A stretch of DNA of 64,000 bases from Candidatus Gastranaerophilales bacterium. GTDB lineage: Bacteria; Cyanobacteriota; Vampirovibrionia; Gastranaerophilales; Gastranaerophilaceae. Positions 44,201-52,317 of the stretch are shown here, in pieces (within the stretch, counting starts at the first letter, position 1; each line of letters starts with the position of its first letter). Location of the stretch: NCBI GenBank assembly GCA_944324825.1, contig CALUXU010000012.1:1-64000 (forward strand). Reading direction: 5' to 3'. The notes under the pieces were generated by a model, which saw only the letters and a list, made by a program, of their open reading frames with translations, did not search any database and was not told where the DNA came from. Both the position numbers and the translations under genes were made by a program.

Positions 44201-46882
44201 GATTTAATTTCAAATATTGAACGACTCAAAAATTCACTTGTAACAAGAACTGACTGGGATGATAAATTTAATGATATTGAATCTTCACTTGTAAACATTA
44301 CAAGAGATTTAAATTTGATATCTCTTAAAACATTAACGGAAGAAAATCTAAATGATTTAAAACAAGAGATAACAAATACACAAGACGAACTCAAAGAGTT
44401 AGTCGTAGAAAATTCAAATAATAAATGTGATATCATTATCAATGAACTTCTCAGACATTTTGACAATATTTATAAAACAATCGATGACCGAATTAATCTT
44501 CAAGATAAAAATATCAATACAGGCATCGAAAATATCGCAAGCCGTTTAAATGATACAAACTCATCCATTTCAAACTTAATGAACCATCTTGATGAGGTTA
44601 AATCACTCATAACAAACAGTGATTCATCAGATAAACTTGATGAGTATTTAGGAGTTATAAAATCAGAATTTGAAACAGTTAATACTGCAATTCTTGATTC
44701 TGTATCACAAAACCATTCAAACAATAATACTTTATCAGAAGATTTGAAAACAAAACTGAATGAAATAGAAAACAGTATAAAAGCTTCTGATTTAGAAAAA
44801 ACCGAATCTTTAATATCAATGTTAGATAAAATATCTGACTCCATAAAAGATTTGGATAAAAATATTGATGAGGACACAACCAGACAGCTTTCAATAGTTC
44901 AAGATGAACTTGCAGCAATAACGAATACTTTGTATTCAAATACCGAACAGATAACAAGTACTGCAAAAGACAATCTGTCGGATATTCAGGAAAAATTCGC
45001 TCATGTTATCAATCTTATTAACAATATGCAGATTGAAATGGGACAGGAAACCGCTGCAAATATTGACACAATTAAGAATGAATTTAACAAACTGAACAAA
45101 ATATTTGAACGTAACGACGAAATCAAGGCTGTATTATCAACTCTTGAAAACAACTTAAGTAACAGTACAGTCCAAATAATAGAAAAAATCCAAGAAAACT
45201 CATCACGAGAAGAGATGGATTTGTGTATCAATAAACTTGAATCGGTAGAAAATAAAATCGATAAGCTTGAATTGGCCGGCGAAAATTCTGAAAACGCAGA
45301 CAAGATGATAATAGCCAACATCGAACTATTATCAAATAAAGTTGAAAATATTGATACTAACGTTGATGATTTGATAAAAAATAATATCAAAGACCAAGTC
45401 ATAGATATCAAAAATATTATTCAAGAGCAGCAAGAACGCTTAGAAGCATTAAGTACATCCGAAGAAGTAAACAGATTACCTCATTCGGAAGATATAAACA
45501 ATCTGCTTCAACAAAATATTGCAAAACTGCTTGAACATTTTAACAACAAAATAGAAAAAGTATCTAACGAAGAAATCATAACCACACAACTTTCACAGTT
45601 AAAATCAGATATTCTTGCGCAAACGGTTAAGATATTAGATCAAATATCTTTTGAAGTAGAACAAGAAGAAATAATGGATTATGTTCAAGAAAATTCTAAC
45701 AGTATAAAATCTGTTATTTCTGACATGAAAAATGATTTACTCGGCCAAATTTCAAGTAACAAAACAGATATTCTCAACACACTTGCAAGCAAATCAGATA
45801 TAACATCAGAATTTAATGATATTCACCAAAAATTAGATGATATAGCTGATAATTATGAACTGCAAAAAGGTTTTGAAAATATTCAGGCAAAACTGGATAT
45901 GGTTGTCGATAATACGATTGAAAAAGGTTTTGAGGATGTTCACACAAGATTGGATTCGGTTGTCGATAATACAATAGAAAAAGGCTTTGAAGAAGTTAAA
46001 TCAAAACTGGATACAGTTGCGGATAACGATGAGCTTCAAAAAGAGTTTGAAGAAGTCAAAAAACATCTTTTAACAATACAATCCGGTGATTCCAATGCAA
46101 ACTACACTTATAGCTTACAAGATGTAGAAACAGATATTGCAAAACTTCGTATTGCAATGAAGGAATTGCAGGATGTTTCTTCTGATGAAGAGCTTGATGA
46201 TTTGAATAAAAAAGTAGACGATATTGTTCTTGTTGTTGACAGTATCAAGAATCAAATAACACAAGCAGATATCAATGAAATCGGTGCTTGCGTTAATAAG
46301 ATTACCGAAGACATCATAAGTATAAGCACAAGAACAAATAAACTGCTTTTAACCTCTGAAAACTCTGCAAACTTACTGAAAGAGAATTTGGACAGCTTTA
46401 GACTTGTTATTGACGATTTAGACGAAAGAACAAGAGCATTAGCTGAAAATTATGACTTCAGCCGTGTAAATCAATCAATCGCACTTATCCAAAAATCATT
46501 GATTGAAAACACAAGCTATAACAATGTTGTAAACCAATCATTGTTGTCTATTGCAGAGTGGGTTGACTACGCAGGTTCAACTTTAACATCTATTGTTAAT
46601 AAAATAGAAAAGATTGATGATATAGAAGATGTTAAGGCAATGATAAGAAGCATCGAAAAACCTGCACAATTTGATTATTCTGTATTTGATACAATTGAAG
46701 AACGTTTCAATGCACAACAGGATAAAATTGATTTGTTGGAAGACAAACTAAACAGATTAACGGATCTTGTTGAAGCAAACGATAATACTCAAATAACAAA
46801 GAAAATAACAAGCGTTGACAAACAGCTTGCAAAATTAAACAAAAGTATTGAAAGACTAACATCTTATGTTGACGAAGAATAA
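38279..46882 (+). CDS. giant coiled-coil repeat protein, 2,867 aa
   Basis: One uninterrupted frame with no recognised catalytic domain, no signal peptide and no membrane segment. It is rich in I, N, S, E, K and L with heptad-like spacing throughout. Three internal repeat families are visible. A unit of about 27-30 residues recurs about a dozen times at about residues 540-900 (core NKEDIKSAIQDSINNSAEALKS; also seen as 90-nt DNA repeats). A 58-residue unit occurs twice (about 1690-1810; NLKENIQELTNSLN...). A 21-residue unit lies at about 2530-2600 (NTIEKGFEDVHTRLDSVVD). The C terminus is a classic coiled coil. AGGA precedes the ATG. It overlaps glcD by 17 bases. Possible roles are cytoskeletal, surface or tether. 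Confidence 0.85.
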   Translation: MAEINNLEDIKTNFEKITNLINSMRAQGVLSFSGVDKVLTAINNKIDNLNLDENADLLKLLIGEVKNNIEERHGFVVSKFAEIESSINTLVKDNEEALKSTEIKKLFDVIATNLAVFSKEVVSQKDALTEITLRLESLRTDDTNKNDIIKNISTLRFDITRINNGFESIILNINNNFKELAESFDKLAASNMSDRYGNTIEDIHTTSNTILSAISMIDRKNTELTEGLERLVTVGDFNESKELLLNLITKNDEIQASLASAADKGSINNLAEIITTSINAINEVKAVLIDNTDEKSKQLMAQLDYLEGVVRTSTENFDFKTFKSELLNVVNDIGTETNIICTDLLETNNELKRILTAVNLADFNTNLTKINDAIVKNESSIQETIRAASDRFTTENSQSASAIINSFNTQLNELKTSLNTFRQEFNSSDQDSSNLILENISNFSELINGINLKIDNTNVKTIQTFNDSILSLKQDLTNLNKNLQGYSRETLTDLLNKLSDISTISEKLKADFIEISDNNFDNIKTSINDNVIATSAQLKSDILEQAHSNKEDIKSAIQGSINNSAEALKSDFAEQGYNNKEDIKSAIQDSINNSVEALKSNFSEQGYSNKEDIKSAIRDSINSSAASLKSNISAQADTNTLEIKSAISDGLAHTAETIKSELIENANNNLQEIKSSIENISSVSDNLKQDLSEFSTNSIQEIKSSINNISDTSERLKTEIIGLTEHNIQEINSNINNRLSDISDQVKSNISEFTDSNLLEIKSNISNEVSYASDKLKTELTEQANNNVQTITSNINGLYDVSNNLKQELLDASNNNVQRITESIDGLSNASERLKNDIIGHSENTIREITTSIDGLHSASDNLKTELIGLSANNVQKITSSIYDLSDIISNLSNDIKSTPTLSPDGFDNKLTNLSSQLKDLISNIPQIQDNNSEEILTNISKLYDTLNRVSDDFRNIYTTDSDTVKSTINQLYDKINDLNTELPALLFQSSGKVSEFVAMLQEKFESTNNYLENIASKVENSELHTMTLDRIDAVNSDIKFVINNLSATLYDNNHVLVQKVSEIDNEIKQLSDSLFENIGNSNSELNDKIRILTDTINNIRGEITDNTHSDENTRQLKELLDSISSDLKNILSEVSQNLKENNEFWIEKLDNAANNAYNVQSAILSALNGTNEDLKGRFYETSAEVKESVSNLSDNINQHTDSIKEKLDTVSKDVKTVTDKLANYFINNDSDLVSKINDFSDKIAESNNNVTDKINSIENTANTINENLYSAKEEFSSKSDLLNSSIYTNTDRIAEKIDSLSNEVKSITGDIVNNFIEENDRNAENTSGLHQNINNTKNEVLDKIQSSSNNISEGINLVRENINALETKLDNSQTTQEIKNALESTVQNAQTEIQQKIEEVTDKFRFTSDEILNQIQSNNSREEQIESLKYEIQSIGEKVEQTSNSVNFNTSENVKDIHTNINTTRDAILSRVSSDISENISMVQDQLSIVQNSIKDTVAGYLNNNTHEINDSIQKILTEIHNREELQNETTNEITHKINEVLDNFKSDIEFSNSGLSASLKDEASKFSSSVDTLIHELEALEVSVKDSASENKIEIINSINAVSNYITNVENDFRTVIANAVNNIDEKLASVPQKIDYAEQSIIQKIDDTKYSNSEQFVSIINKISDLNHIIADKNEDVQNNINYKYNDLKENIQELTNSLNINSKDDFEDINSKLQNINNSIAELTENSSTQNEETLQAISNKLVNLKENIQELTNSLNNGSKDSFEDINLKLQNLSNSLTELSGIQATQNEEALQAISNGLSDLKEKIKNTDSIIYTAKDIVGENTNKLQTIIDSVNNVLNSINETDSNITQAVETELNGLKSAVQALNTSISNDTLSISELIQTRINSIENYLSQIAEKQESQNSETYKNILDSIENLKNISEDSDLRLGESLNKMQSMKDEAIELINNSQELVNDKLQIITDNSNSHFNDLISNIERLKNSLVTRTDWDDKFNDIESSLVNITRDLNLISLKTLTEENLNDLKQEITNTQDELKELVVENSNNKCDIIINELLRHFDNIYKTIDDRINLQDKNINTGIENIASRLNDTNSSISNLMNHLDEVKSLITNSDSSDKLDEYLGVIKSEFETVNTAILDSVSQNHSNNNTLSEDLKTKLNEIENSIKASDLEKTESLISMLDKISDSIKDLDKNIDEDTTRQLSIVQDELAAITNTLYSNTEQITSTAKDNLSDIQEKFAHVINLINNMQIEMGQETAANIDTIKNEFNKLNKIFERNDEIKAVLSTLENNLSNSTVQIIEKIQENSSREEMDLCINKLESVENKIDKLELAGENSENADKMIIANIELLSNKVENIDTNVDDLIKNNIKDQVIDIKNIIQEQQERLEALSTSEEVNRLPHSEDINNLLQQNIAKLLEHFNNKIEKVSNEEIITTQLSQLKSDILAQTVKILDQISFEVEQEEIMDYVQENSNSIKSVISDMKNDLLGQISSNKTDILNTLASKSDITSEFNDIHQKLDDIADNYELQKGFENIQAKLDMVVDNTIEKGFEDVHTRLDSVVDNTIEKGFEEVKSKLDTVADNDELQKEFEEVKKHLLTIQSGDSNANYTYSLQDVETDIAKLRIAMKELQDVSSDEELDDLNKKVDDIVLVVDSIKNQITQADINEIGACVNKITEDIISISTRTNKLLLTSENSANLLKENLDSFRLVIDDLDERTRALAENYDFSRVNQSIALIQKSLIENTSYNNVVNQSLLSIAEWVDYAGSTLTSIVNKIEKIDDIEDVKAMIRSIEKPAQFDYSVFDTIEERFNAQQDKIDLLEDKLNRLTDLVEANDNTQITKKITSVDKQLAKLNKSIERLTSYVDEE

Positions 46883-48251
46883 AATTATAGATGAATTAGA
46901 AAAATTTCTGCCGAAAGATAATATTCTATCGACATTAGAGGAATGTTATGTATATTCCCAAGACGGAACAAATACGAGAGTATCCGACAAAACTCCGGAT
47001 ACGGTTATTTTTCCGGAAACAATTGAAGATATCCAAAAAGTAATGAAATTTGCGAATAAGAATAATATACCGGTAACGGCAAGAGGCGCAGGAACAAATC
47101 TTATCGGAGCCTGCCTTCCTGATTTTGGCGGAATTGTAATGAATCTGTCAAAAATGAACAAAATCATAAGTATCAATAAAACAGATATGACAGCTATTGT
47201 TCAACCTGGACTTGTCGTTGGAGAGCTTCAAAAACAAGTTGAAAAGTTAGGCTTATTCTTTCCGCCGGACCCGTCTAATTTACGTGTATCAACAGTTGGC
47301 GGTGCAATAGCTCAATCAGCAGGCGGCCCTAAAACCTTTAAATACGGAACAACAAAAGATTATATTCTTGGGTTAAAAGTTGTCCTTGCAGACGGCTCGT
47401 TAATGATAACAGGAAGCAATACCATCAAAAATGCAACCGGATACCCTTTAACACAAATGTTTATCGGAAGCGAAGGAACATTAGGCATTGTTGTAGAGGC
47501 AACGCTTAAATTAATCCCGAAACCGGAAAGTTCAAGAGTAATGCTGGCATATTTTGATAATATAGAAGATGCGGCATTATCAGTCAATAATATTATTGAT
47601 TCAAAAATATTCCCTTCAACAATTGATTTTATGGATAATAACTCTATTACAACCATCGAAAAATTTTATCCTGCAAACCTTAGAACAGATAAAACAGCAG
47701 CACTAATCATTGAAATTGACGGAACAAAAGAATCTGTGCAATCTGACGGAGATAAACTGACAAAAGTACTTGCAGAATCAAATGCAACAGATATAACAAT
47801 ATCAAATACAGAAGAAGAATACCAAAAAATATGGACAGCAAGACGTGCTTCTTTTGCGGCGGCAGCAAAATTAAGACCGGATGTTGTTACAGATGATGTA
47901 ATCGTACCGCGCTCAAAACTTCCGGAGTTAATAAACGGAATAAATAACATTTGTGATAAATACCATTTAGAAACCTGTCTTGTGGGTCATGTCGGAGATG
48001 GCAACGTGCATCCGCAAATTGCACTCAATCTGGAAAACGAAGAAGAACACAGAAACTATATAAAAGCCAAAGAAGAAATTTACGAACTGACAATACGACT
48101 TGGCGGGACACTCTCTGCAGAACATGGAATCGGGGCAGAGAAAAAGAAATATCTTTCAATGGCAGTTGACAGTAATGCGATTGAATATATGAAAAAAATT
48201 AAATACGTATTTGACCCTAAAAACATATTAAACCCTAATAAAATATTCTAA
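46866..48251 (+). CDS. glcD: FAD-binding (S)-2-hydroxy-acid oxidase, GlcD-type
   Basis: 461-aa FAD-linked oxidase of the glycolate oxidase GlcD / D-lactate dehydrogenase group. The FAD PP-loop ARGAGTNLIGACLP (about residue 75), GGAIAQSAGGPKTFKYGTT and the C-terminal GHVGDGNVHPQI and SAEHGIG motifs are present. It would oxidise glycolate or D-lactate. The electron-accepting GlcE/GlcF partners are not adjacent. It begins 17 bases inside the giant gene, so translation is probably coupled. Confidence 0.9.
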   Translation: MLTKNKIIDELEKFLPKDNILSTLEECYVYSQDGTNTRVSDKTPDTVIFPETIEDIQKVMKFANKNNIPVTARGAGTNLIGACLPDFGGIVMNLSKMNKIISINKTDMTAIVQPGLVVGELQKQVEKLGLFFPPDPSNLRVSTVGGAIAQSAGGPKTFKYGTTKDYILGLKVVLADGSLMITGSNTIKNATGYPLTQMFIGSEGTLGIVVEATLKLIPKPESSRVMLAYFDNIEDAALSVNNIIDSKIFPSTIDFMDNNSITTIEKFYPANLRTDKTAALIIEIDGTKESVQSDGDKLTKVLAESNATDITISNTEEEYQKIWTARRASFAAAAKLRPDVVTDDVIVPRSKLPELINGINNICDKYHLETCLVGHVGDGNVHPQIALNLENEEEHRNYIKAKEEIYELTIRLGGTLSAEHGIGAEKKKYLSMAVDSNAIEYMKKIKYVFDPKNILNPNKIF

Positions 48252-48333
48252 TGTTAAGAATTTGCATTTCTGTGTAATACTGTTATAATAAGACGAGAAT
48301 AGAATATCTTATGATACGGGGAGTTATATAAAA

Positions 48334-48648
48334 ATGGATATCATACTTATTTACTGCACTGTACCGGATAAAAAATCCGCAAAAAATATTGCAAATACTC
48401 TTATTAAGCATCATCTTGCAGCATGCATCAGTATGACAGATAGAGTTGAGTCAATTTTTTCCTGGGATGGGGATTATTGTAAAGAAAAAGAAATTCTTCT
48501 AACGATTAAAACTATACGCAGCAATTTCGAACGAATAAATTCATTAATCAATGAAATTCACCCATACAGCGTTCCGGAGGTTATTGCAGTACCGGTCATA
48601 AATTGCAGTGAAGACTATATGAAATGGATTGCACACGAAACGAACTAA
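48334..48648 (+). CDS. cutA: CutA-family protein
   Basis: 104-aa trimeric ferredoxin-like-fold protein with CTVPDKKSAKNIANTLIKHHLAACISM, the EKEILLTIKT strand and HPYSVPEVIAVPV, all CutA1 signatures. It is called a divalent-cation tolerance protein, but the biochemical role is unsettled in the literature. It overlaps the next gene by 25 bases. Confidence 0.92.
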   Translation: MDIILIYCTVPDKKSAKNIANTLIKHHLAACISMTDRVESIFSWDGDYCKEKEILLTIKTIRSNFERINSLINEIHPYSVPEVIAVPVINCSEDYMKWIAHETN

Positions 48649-49427
48649 GCAAAGATATTATAAACTTTTTTAAATCACTTGGAATAGAGGTACACACAAC
48701 AACCAAAGCCCTCGGACACCAGGGATTCTTTAGGCTGAACAGAATTGATATTTCTAAAAATATTAAACCGGAAAGAGTTATACCAACATTAATTCACGAA
48801 TTTTCTCATTACATTATTTATAAGAAAAAGCCGTTATGCAAAGATTTTTTCCCTATATTTAATACCAATGAAGATTTTTTATACGAGGAATTACAAAAAG
48901 TTACTAATTTTGTTGATGAAAATTCTAAACTTGAAAAATTGTTTATCCAAAAAGAAAATATTAAAGAAACTATCAATTATCACGAAAAAATTATAAAAAA
49001 CAAATATCCCAACTTTAAACGAGGAGAAGAATTTAAACCGTTCACAAAATACGCAAGATTTTCGGATGTAAAGCATCTGCTAAAATACGATGCAGTAAAA
49101 GTTCTGCACTGGTTCAGCTATAAAACATACTCAATTATAAATATAGAAAAAGAATTCCCGGATATTCCGGAAGAATTTGTTTCATATCTAAAACTAAGAT
49201 CCTGCCAGAGAAAACAAGCATCAGTCACAAGAAGAATCAGAAAACTAAATAAATACTATAACGAACCGACAGAATTGTTTGCCAGGTTTATTGAAGGATT
49301 ATACATTGATCAAGATAAAACTATCACAACAGCACCAAAAACATTTGGAATTTTTAAAGAGTTATTTGAAGAAAACTACTATACACCGCTTAACAAATTA
49401 TTTGAAATTGTAAACATTCAAGTTTAA
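48624..49427 (+). CDS. zincin-like protein (HExxH)
   Basis: 267-aa protein. H58-E-F-S-H62 (TLIHEFSHYII) is a zinc-binding HExxH preceded by FFRLNRIDISKNIKPERV, a layout resembling ImmA/IrrE-type or SprT-type zincins. NEPTELFARFIEGLY near residue 225 supplies candidate third-ligand glutamates. The middle is basic and helical. It begins 25 bases within cutA; an alternative later start is possible. The target is unknown. Confidence 0.6.
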   Translation: MDCTRNELSKDIINFFKSLGIEVHTTTKALGHQGFFRLNRIDISKNIKPERVIPTLIHEFSHYIIYKKKPLCKDFFPIFNTNEDFLYEELQKVTNFVDENSKLEKLFIQKENIKETINYHEKIIKNKYPNFKRGEEFKPFTKYARFSDVKHLLKYDAVKVLHWFSYKTYSIINIEKEFPDIPEEFVSYLKLRSCQRKQASVTRRIRKLNKYYNEPTELFARFIEGLYIDQDKTITTAPKTFGIFKELFEENYYTPLNKLFEIVNIQV

Positions 49428-49481
49428 ACTGGCAAATTTTTGTAAAAAAATGTTTTATATATATAACGGGTGTGTAGATAA

Positions 49482-50801
49482 ATGAATTTAATTCAATCAA
49501 TAGCAGCTAATAAGAACTATCCTTTGTTTGCAGGACAGAACAAACAAAGGAATAATACTGCAGTATTATTTACTCAAGCCCCGGACACATTTACCCGTAA
49601 TACTCCAGGAGTATGCTTTAAAGGACAAAACAGGAATGACACATCAAACGGACGCTTTTTAAAAAGCTTGGAAGGAATAACAGATCCATATAGCGGAGTT
49701 ACAATCCTTACGTTTGATCAAATGCAGGATATATCAAAAGAACTTAACCAGAAACCAAATACGCGTGCTAAAGTAGCATACTTAAAAAAATACGAATCTT
49801 CTATGCTGCCGGTTGAACGCAATATTTTTAGGCTATTTGAATTTGAAACAGAAAAAGACAGATTTACAAACTTTTCAGAAATGTTACAAAGCCAAAAACC
49901 TTTTAGTATGAACCAGTTAAGAAAAGAGCAAATAGCAGTACTGGATAAAATAGAAGAAGCCAGCGCGAATATGTCACCTAAAAATCGTAAAATAGTGGCA
50001 GCAGAGCTAAAAGAAGGCAGAAAACGGATTTATAAAGATGATGATAAGCACCCGTTCAAACGTAAAGCATTTATAAATAAACTAATTAAACATCAATGTG
50101 AAGAAATTTTAGATAAGACAGAAAAAGAAATCTTATCAAAACGTAAGTTTGAGGGACTGGAGGAATTAGCAGAAGCAACCGAAAGATTTCAGACAGAGCA
50201 ATTAGAACATGCAAAAGACGGAAAAACTCCTGTTGATTTAATCATAGATTTAAAACATAAGTACCTGCCGGATTATAACGATGAATACAAAGACATAATT
50301 AATATCGCAAGAAAACTGCCTACATCAAACACCAGTATTCACGCATTTGTAATAAAATATGCGGATCGTTCAAATAAAGAAATAGGAGAACGTCTGCTAA
50401 ACCAATCAGTTGCAACAATAGAACATATTGATGCGGATTCTTTAGGCGGAGAGAACGAAGCAGCAAACTTTATGCTGACAACCAAGGCAAGAAATGAAGC
50501 AAGAGGAAATTTGCCAATCAGAGCATTCATAAAAATGTATCCGGGAATCCCTAAGTACTCTCAAAAATATATGAATGACATTATAAACAGTATTCACAAG
50601 GGTAAACTTAAAGGGTATGAGTGGTATCCGTATTTGTTAAAAGATAAACTTGCAGAAAATGGTATAAATGTAGATATTTCAAAATACAAAATACCGCAGC
50701 AAAAAGCATTTAGAACATTACCGCCAAGATTACACGATAAATATCCGAATTATCAGAAATATATTCCTGAAAAAGGAGAACCGTTAAATCTCAGATATTA
50801 A
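49482..50801 (+). CDS. HNH-endonuclease-like protein with N-terminal F-x-G motifs
   Basis: 439-aa protein. F16-A-G18 and again F46-K-G48 lie in a low-complexity N-terminus. The middle is basic and helical. Residues about 310-345 (TIEHIDADSLGGENEAANFMLTTKARNEARGN) match the HNH/McrA pattern: a His for metal activation, then GG, Asn, and Asn in the last helix, but with E-H in place of the usual D-H. There is no signal peptide and no obvious immunity gene. The partner target is unknown; it could be a toxin-like nuclease or a structural derivative. Confidence 0.6.
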   Translation: MNLIQSIAANKNYPLFAGQNKQRNNTAVLFTQAPDTFTRNTPGVCFKGQNRNDTSNGRFLKSLEGITDPYSGVTILTFDQMQDISKELNQKPNTRAKVAYLKKYESSMLPVERNIFRLFEFETEKDRFTNFSEMLQSQKPFSMNQLRKEQIAVLDKIEEASANMSPKNRKIVAAELKEGRKRIYKDDDKHPFKRKAFINKLIKHQCEEILDKTEKEILSKRKFEGLEELAEATERFQTEQLEHAKDGKTPVDLIIDLKHKYLPDYNDEYKDIINIARKLPTSNTSIHAFVIKYADRSNKEIGERLLNQSVATIEHIDADSLGGENEAANFMLTTKARNEARGNLPIRAFIKMYPGIPKYSQKYMNDIINSIHKGKLKGYEWYPYLLKDKLAENGINVDISKYKIPQQKAFRTLPPRLHDKYPNYQKYIPEKGEPLNLRY

Positions 50802-50840
50802 AGAAGAAGTTATGGATTACTCCATAACTTCTTCTTTTTG
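50801..50840. terminator. bidirectional terminator with 16-bp stem
   Basis: AAGAAGAAGTTATGGA (50801-50816) and its perfect complement (50821-50836) around a 4-nt loop, with T on the right and A on the left. It serves the convergent HNH-like and YtxH genes and overlaps the last codons of the YtxH gene. Confidence 0.88.
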
Positions 50841-51086
50841 CTTATTGATTAAATCTTGAATCTTAGAAATAATCTCATCTCCTTTTTGCTGCATATCAGA
50901 AACGATGTGATCAGCTTTTTCTTGAATATCTTTAACTGTTTCATCGGTTTTTTCTGCAACATCTTTAGCCATAGAACCGAGCATTTCTCTTGTTTCTTCG
51001 CCTGATTGAGGAGCTAAAAGGATTCCTGCAATAGCGCCTAAGCCTGCGCCAACTGCGAATCCTGCTAAAAATCTTGATACTGACAT
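50817..51086 (-). CDS. YtxH-domain protein
   Basis: 89-aa protein. A glycine-rich N-terminal membrane segment (FLAGFAVGAGLGAIAGILLAPQSGEETR) is the YtxH hallmark, followed by a Lys/Asp/Glu helix (KTDETVKDIQEKADHIVSDM). It is thought to be an envelope/stress protein of unknown function. Last gene of a four-gene envelope cluster. Confidence 0.85.
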   Translation of the reverse strand: MSVSRFLAGFAVGAGLGAIAGILLAPQSGEETREMLGSMAKDVAEKTDETVKDIQEKADHIVSDMQQKGDEIISKIQDLINKQKEEVME

Positions 51087-51162
51087 ATTTATATCTCCTT
51101 TACAAATTCATTATATTACAACATAGTTTTATATCATTATCAGTAAGACTAATCTTTATTAC

Positions 51163-51525
51163 CTATTTTTTGAAACCTGATTTAATCATGCTGAAAATAC
51201 CTTTTGCAACAGCACCTGCAAGAACAGAAGTTTTTGAAAGCATTCCGAGAGCAAGTTTTGAAAGTTTGCCTGAGATATTTTTCAGACGGTTAACATTAGA
51301 TTCGGTTCTTTTTACCAGACCGTTAATGATACTAACAGATTCTGTTACATCATTAAGAATAGGTTCTGCCGATTTTCTGACCAATTCAGCTGTTTGATTC
51401 ACTAAAGTCAATAATCTTGAAAAATCAAACAAAACTTTAACAATAAATACACCTACAACAATCAAAAAGACTACACTTGTCCATGCAAGAAAAGTAAGCC
51501 CTTGATACAGACTTGCATTATCCAT
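51163..51525 (-). CDS. DUF948-like membrane protein
   Basis: 120-aa protein with one N-terminal TM segment (about residues 10-35, AWTSVVFLIVVGVFIVKVLF) and a coiled-coil region (TAELVRKSAEPILNDVTESVSIINGLVKRTESNV). This is the DUF948 layout, commonly found beside YtxH genes, as here (14 bases after one and 76 bases before the other). Confidence 0.75.
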   Translation of the reverse strand: MDNASLYQGLTFLAWTSVVFLIVVGVFIVKVLFDFSRLLTLVNQTAELVRKSAEPILNDVTESVSIINGLVKRTESNVNRLKNISGKLSKLALGMLSKTSVLAGAVAKGIFSMIKSGFKK

Positions 51526-51539
51526 AAATAACTCTCCTC

Positions 51540-51851
51540 TTAATTAAAATCGTACTCTGTATCTTCAAGCTCTTTTGCTTTACGCATTTTTTTTGATTTT
51601 AACATATTATTAAACTTCTTATATTGGCGTTCAAGTTTATAACAGAACAAATCAATTGATTCAAAAGCACGTTTTTTAGCTTGATTAACTTCCGGTGAAT
51701 GTTTTTCTGCCAGATCACATACTGTTTCTTTCAGTTTATTTCTGGCTTTATCACCTGATTCAGGGGCATATAATACACCTGCAATAATTCCGCCGATAAC
51801 TCCGGCAATCAGTCCTAGACCGAATCCTATTGAAGATTTGTTTTCACTCAT
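51540..51851 (-). CDS. YtxH-domain protein (second copy)
   Basis: 103-aa protein: GFGLGLIAGVIGGIIAGVLYAPESGDKAR, the YtxH segment, then a Lys-rich helical tail. It is a paralogue of the gene at 50817-51086, and the two flank the DUF948-like gene. The function is unknown. Confidence 0.83.
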   Translation of the reverse strand: MSENKSSIGFGLGLIAGVIGGIIAGVLYAPESGDKARNKLKETVCDLAEKHSPEVNQAKKRAFESIDLFCYKLERQYKKFNNMLKSKKMRKAKELEDTEYDFN

Positions 51852-51886
51852 TATTTATTACCTCTCAACAATTATACCATATTTTT

Positions 51887-52237
51887 TTATGTTGACAACT
51901 CTTTGAAAGCTGTTTTGGCAAGCTTATACCCGAGCAGGAACTTTTTTCCCAGAGGTTTTAAAAACAAAAGTAAAAACCATTCCAGAATACCTAAGCCGCG
52001 CCCTATCAAGAATAAACGTTGCGCTTTATAGAACTTATCCTTATTCTTTTTTATTATATTTTTAGTATCAGAACAAGCATTTTCAAATGATGCAAGCTTT
52101 GTTAATAACAATTTATTTTGCAGCTCGAATTTATCTGACAACAATAATATTTTAACATCAAGATTCAATAGTGCAGATACCACTATTGTGAGTAATATTA
52201 ATTGAGCTATGAAGATTATGAGAACTAAAAAAAACAT
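51887..52237 (-). CDS. small membrane protein, start of YtxH cluster
   Basis: 116-aa protein with an N-terminal hydrophobic segment (FFLVLIIFIAQLILLTIVVSALL), a helical middle and a second hydrophobic stretch (GLGILEWFLLLFLKPLG). The family is not recognised. The layout and position suggest it belongs with the YtxH/DUF948 genes. Confidence 0.65.
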   Translation of the reverse strand: MFFLVLIIFIAQLILLTIVVSALLNLDVKILLLSDKFELQNKLLLTKLASFENACSDTKNIIKKNKDKFYKAQRLFLIGRGLGILEWFLLLFLKPLGKKFLLGYKLAKTAFKELST

Positions 52238-52317
52238 TTTTATTAATTACTTTTTTGTACTATTATGATTATATATGTAGTTTGATAATATTGCAAATCC
52301 GCTTGGAGTACTATTTT

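Noticed and set aside
38245-46882. Many long open frames on the opposite strand of the giant coiled-coil gene.
   Set aside because: They arise from the repetitive codon use of the sense gene, lack ribosome sites and are Ser/Leu/Ile-rich mirror translations with no family resemblance.
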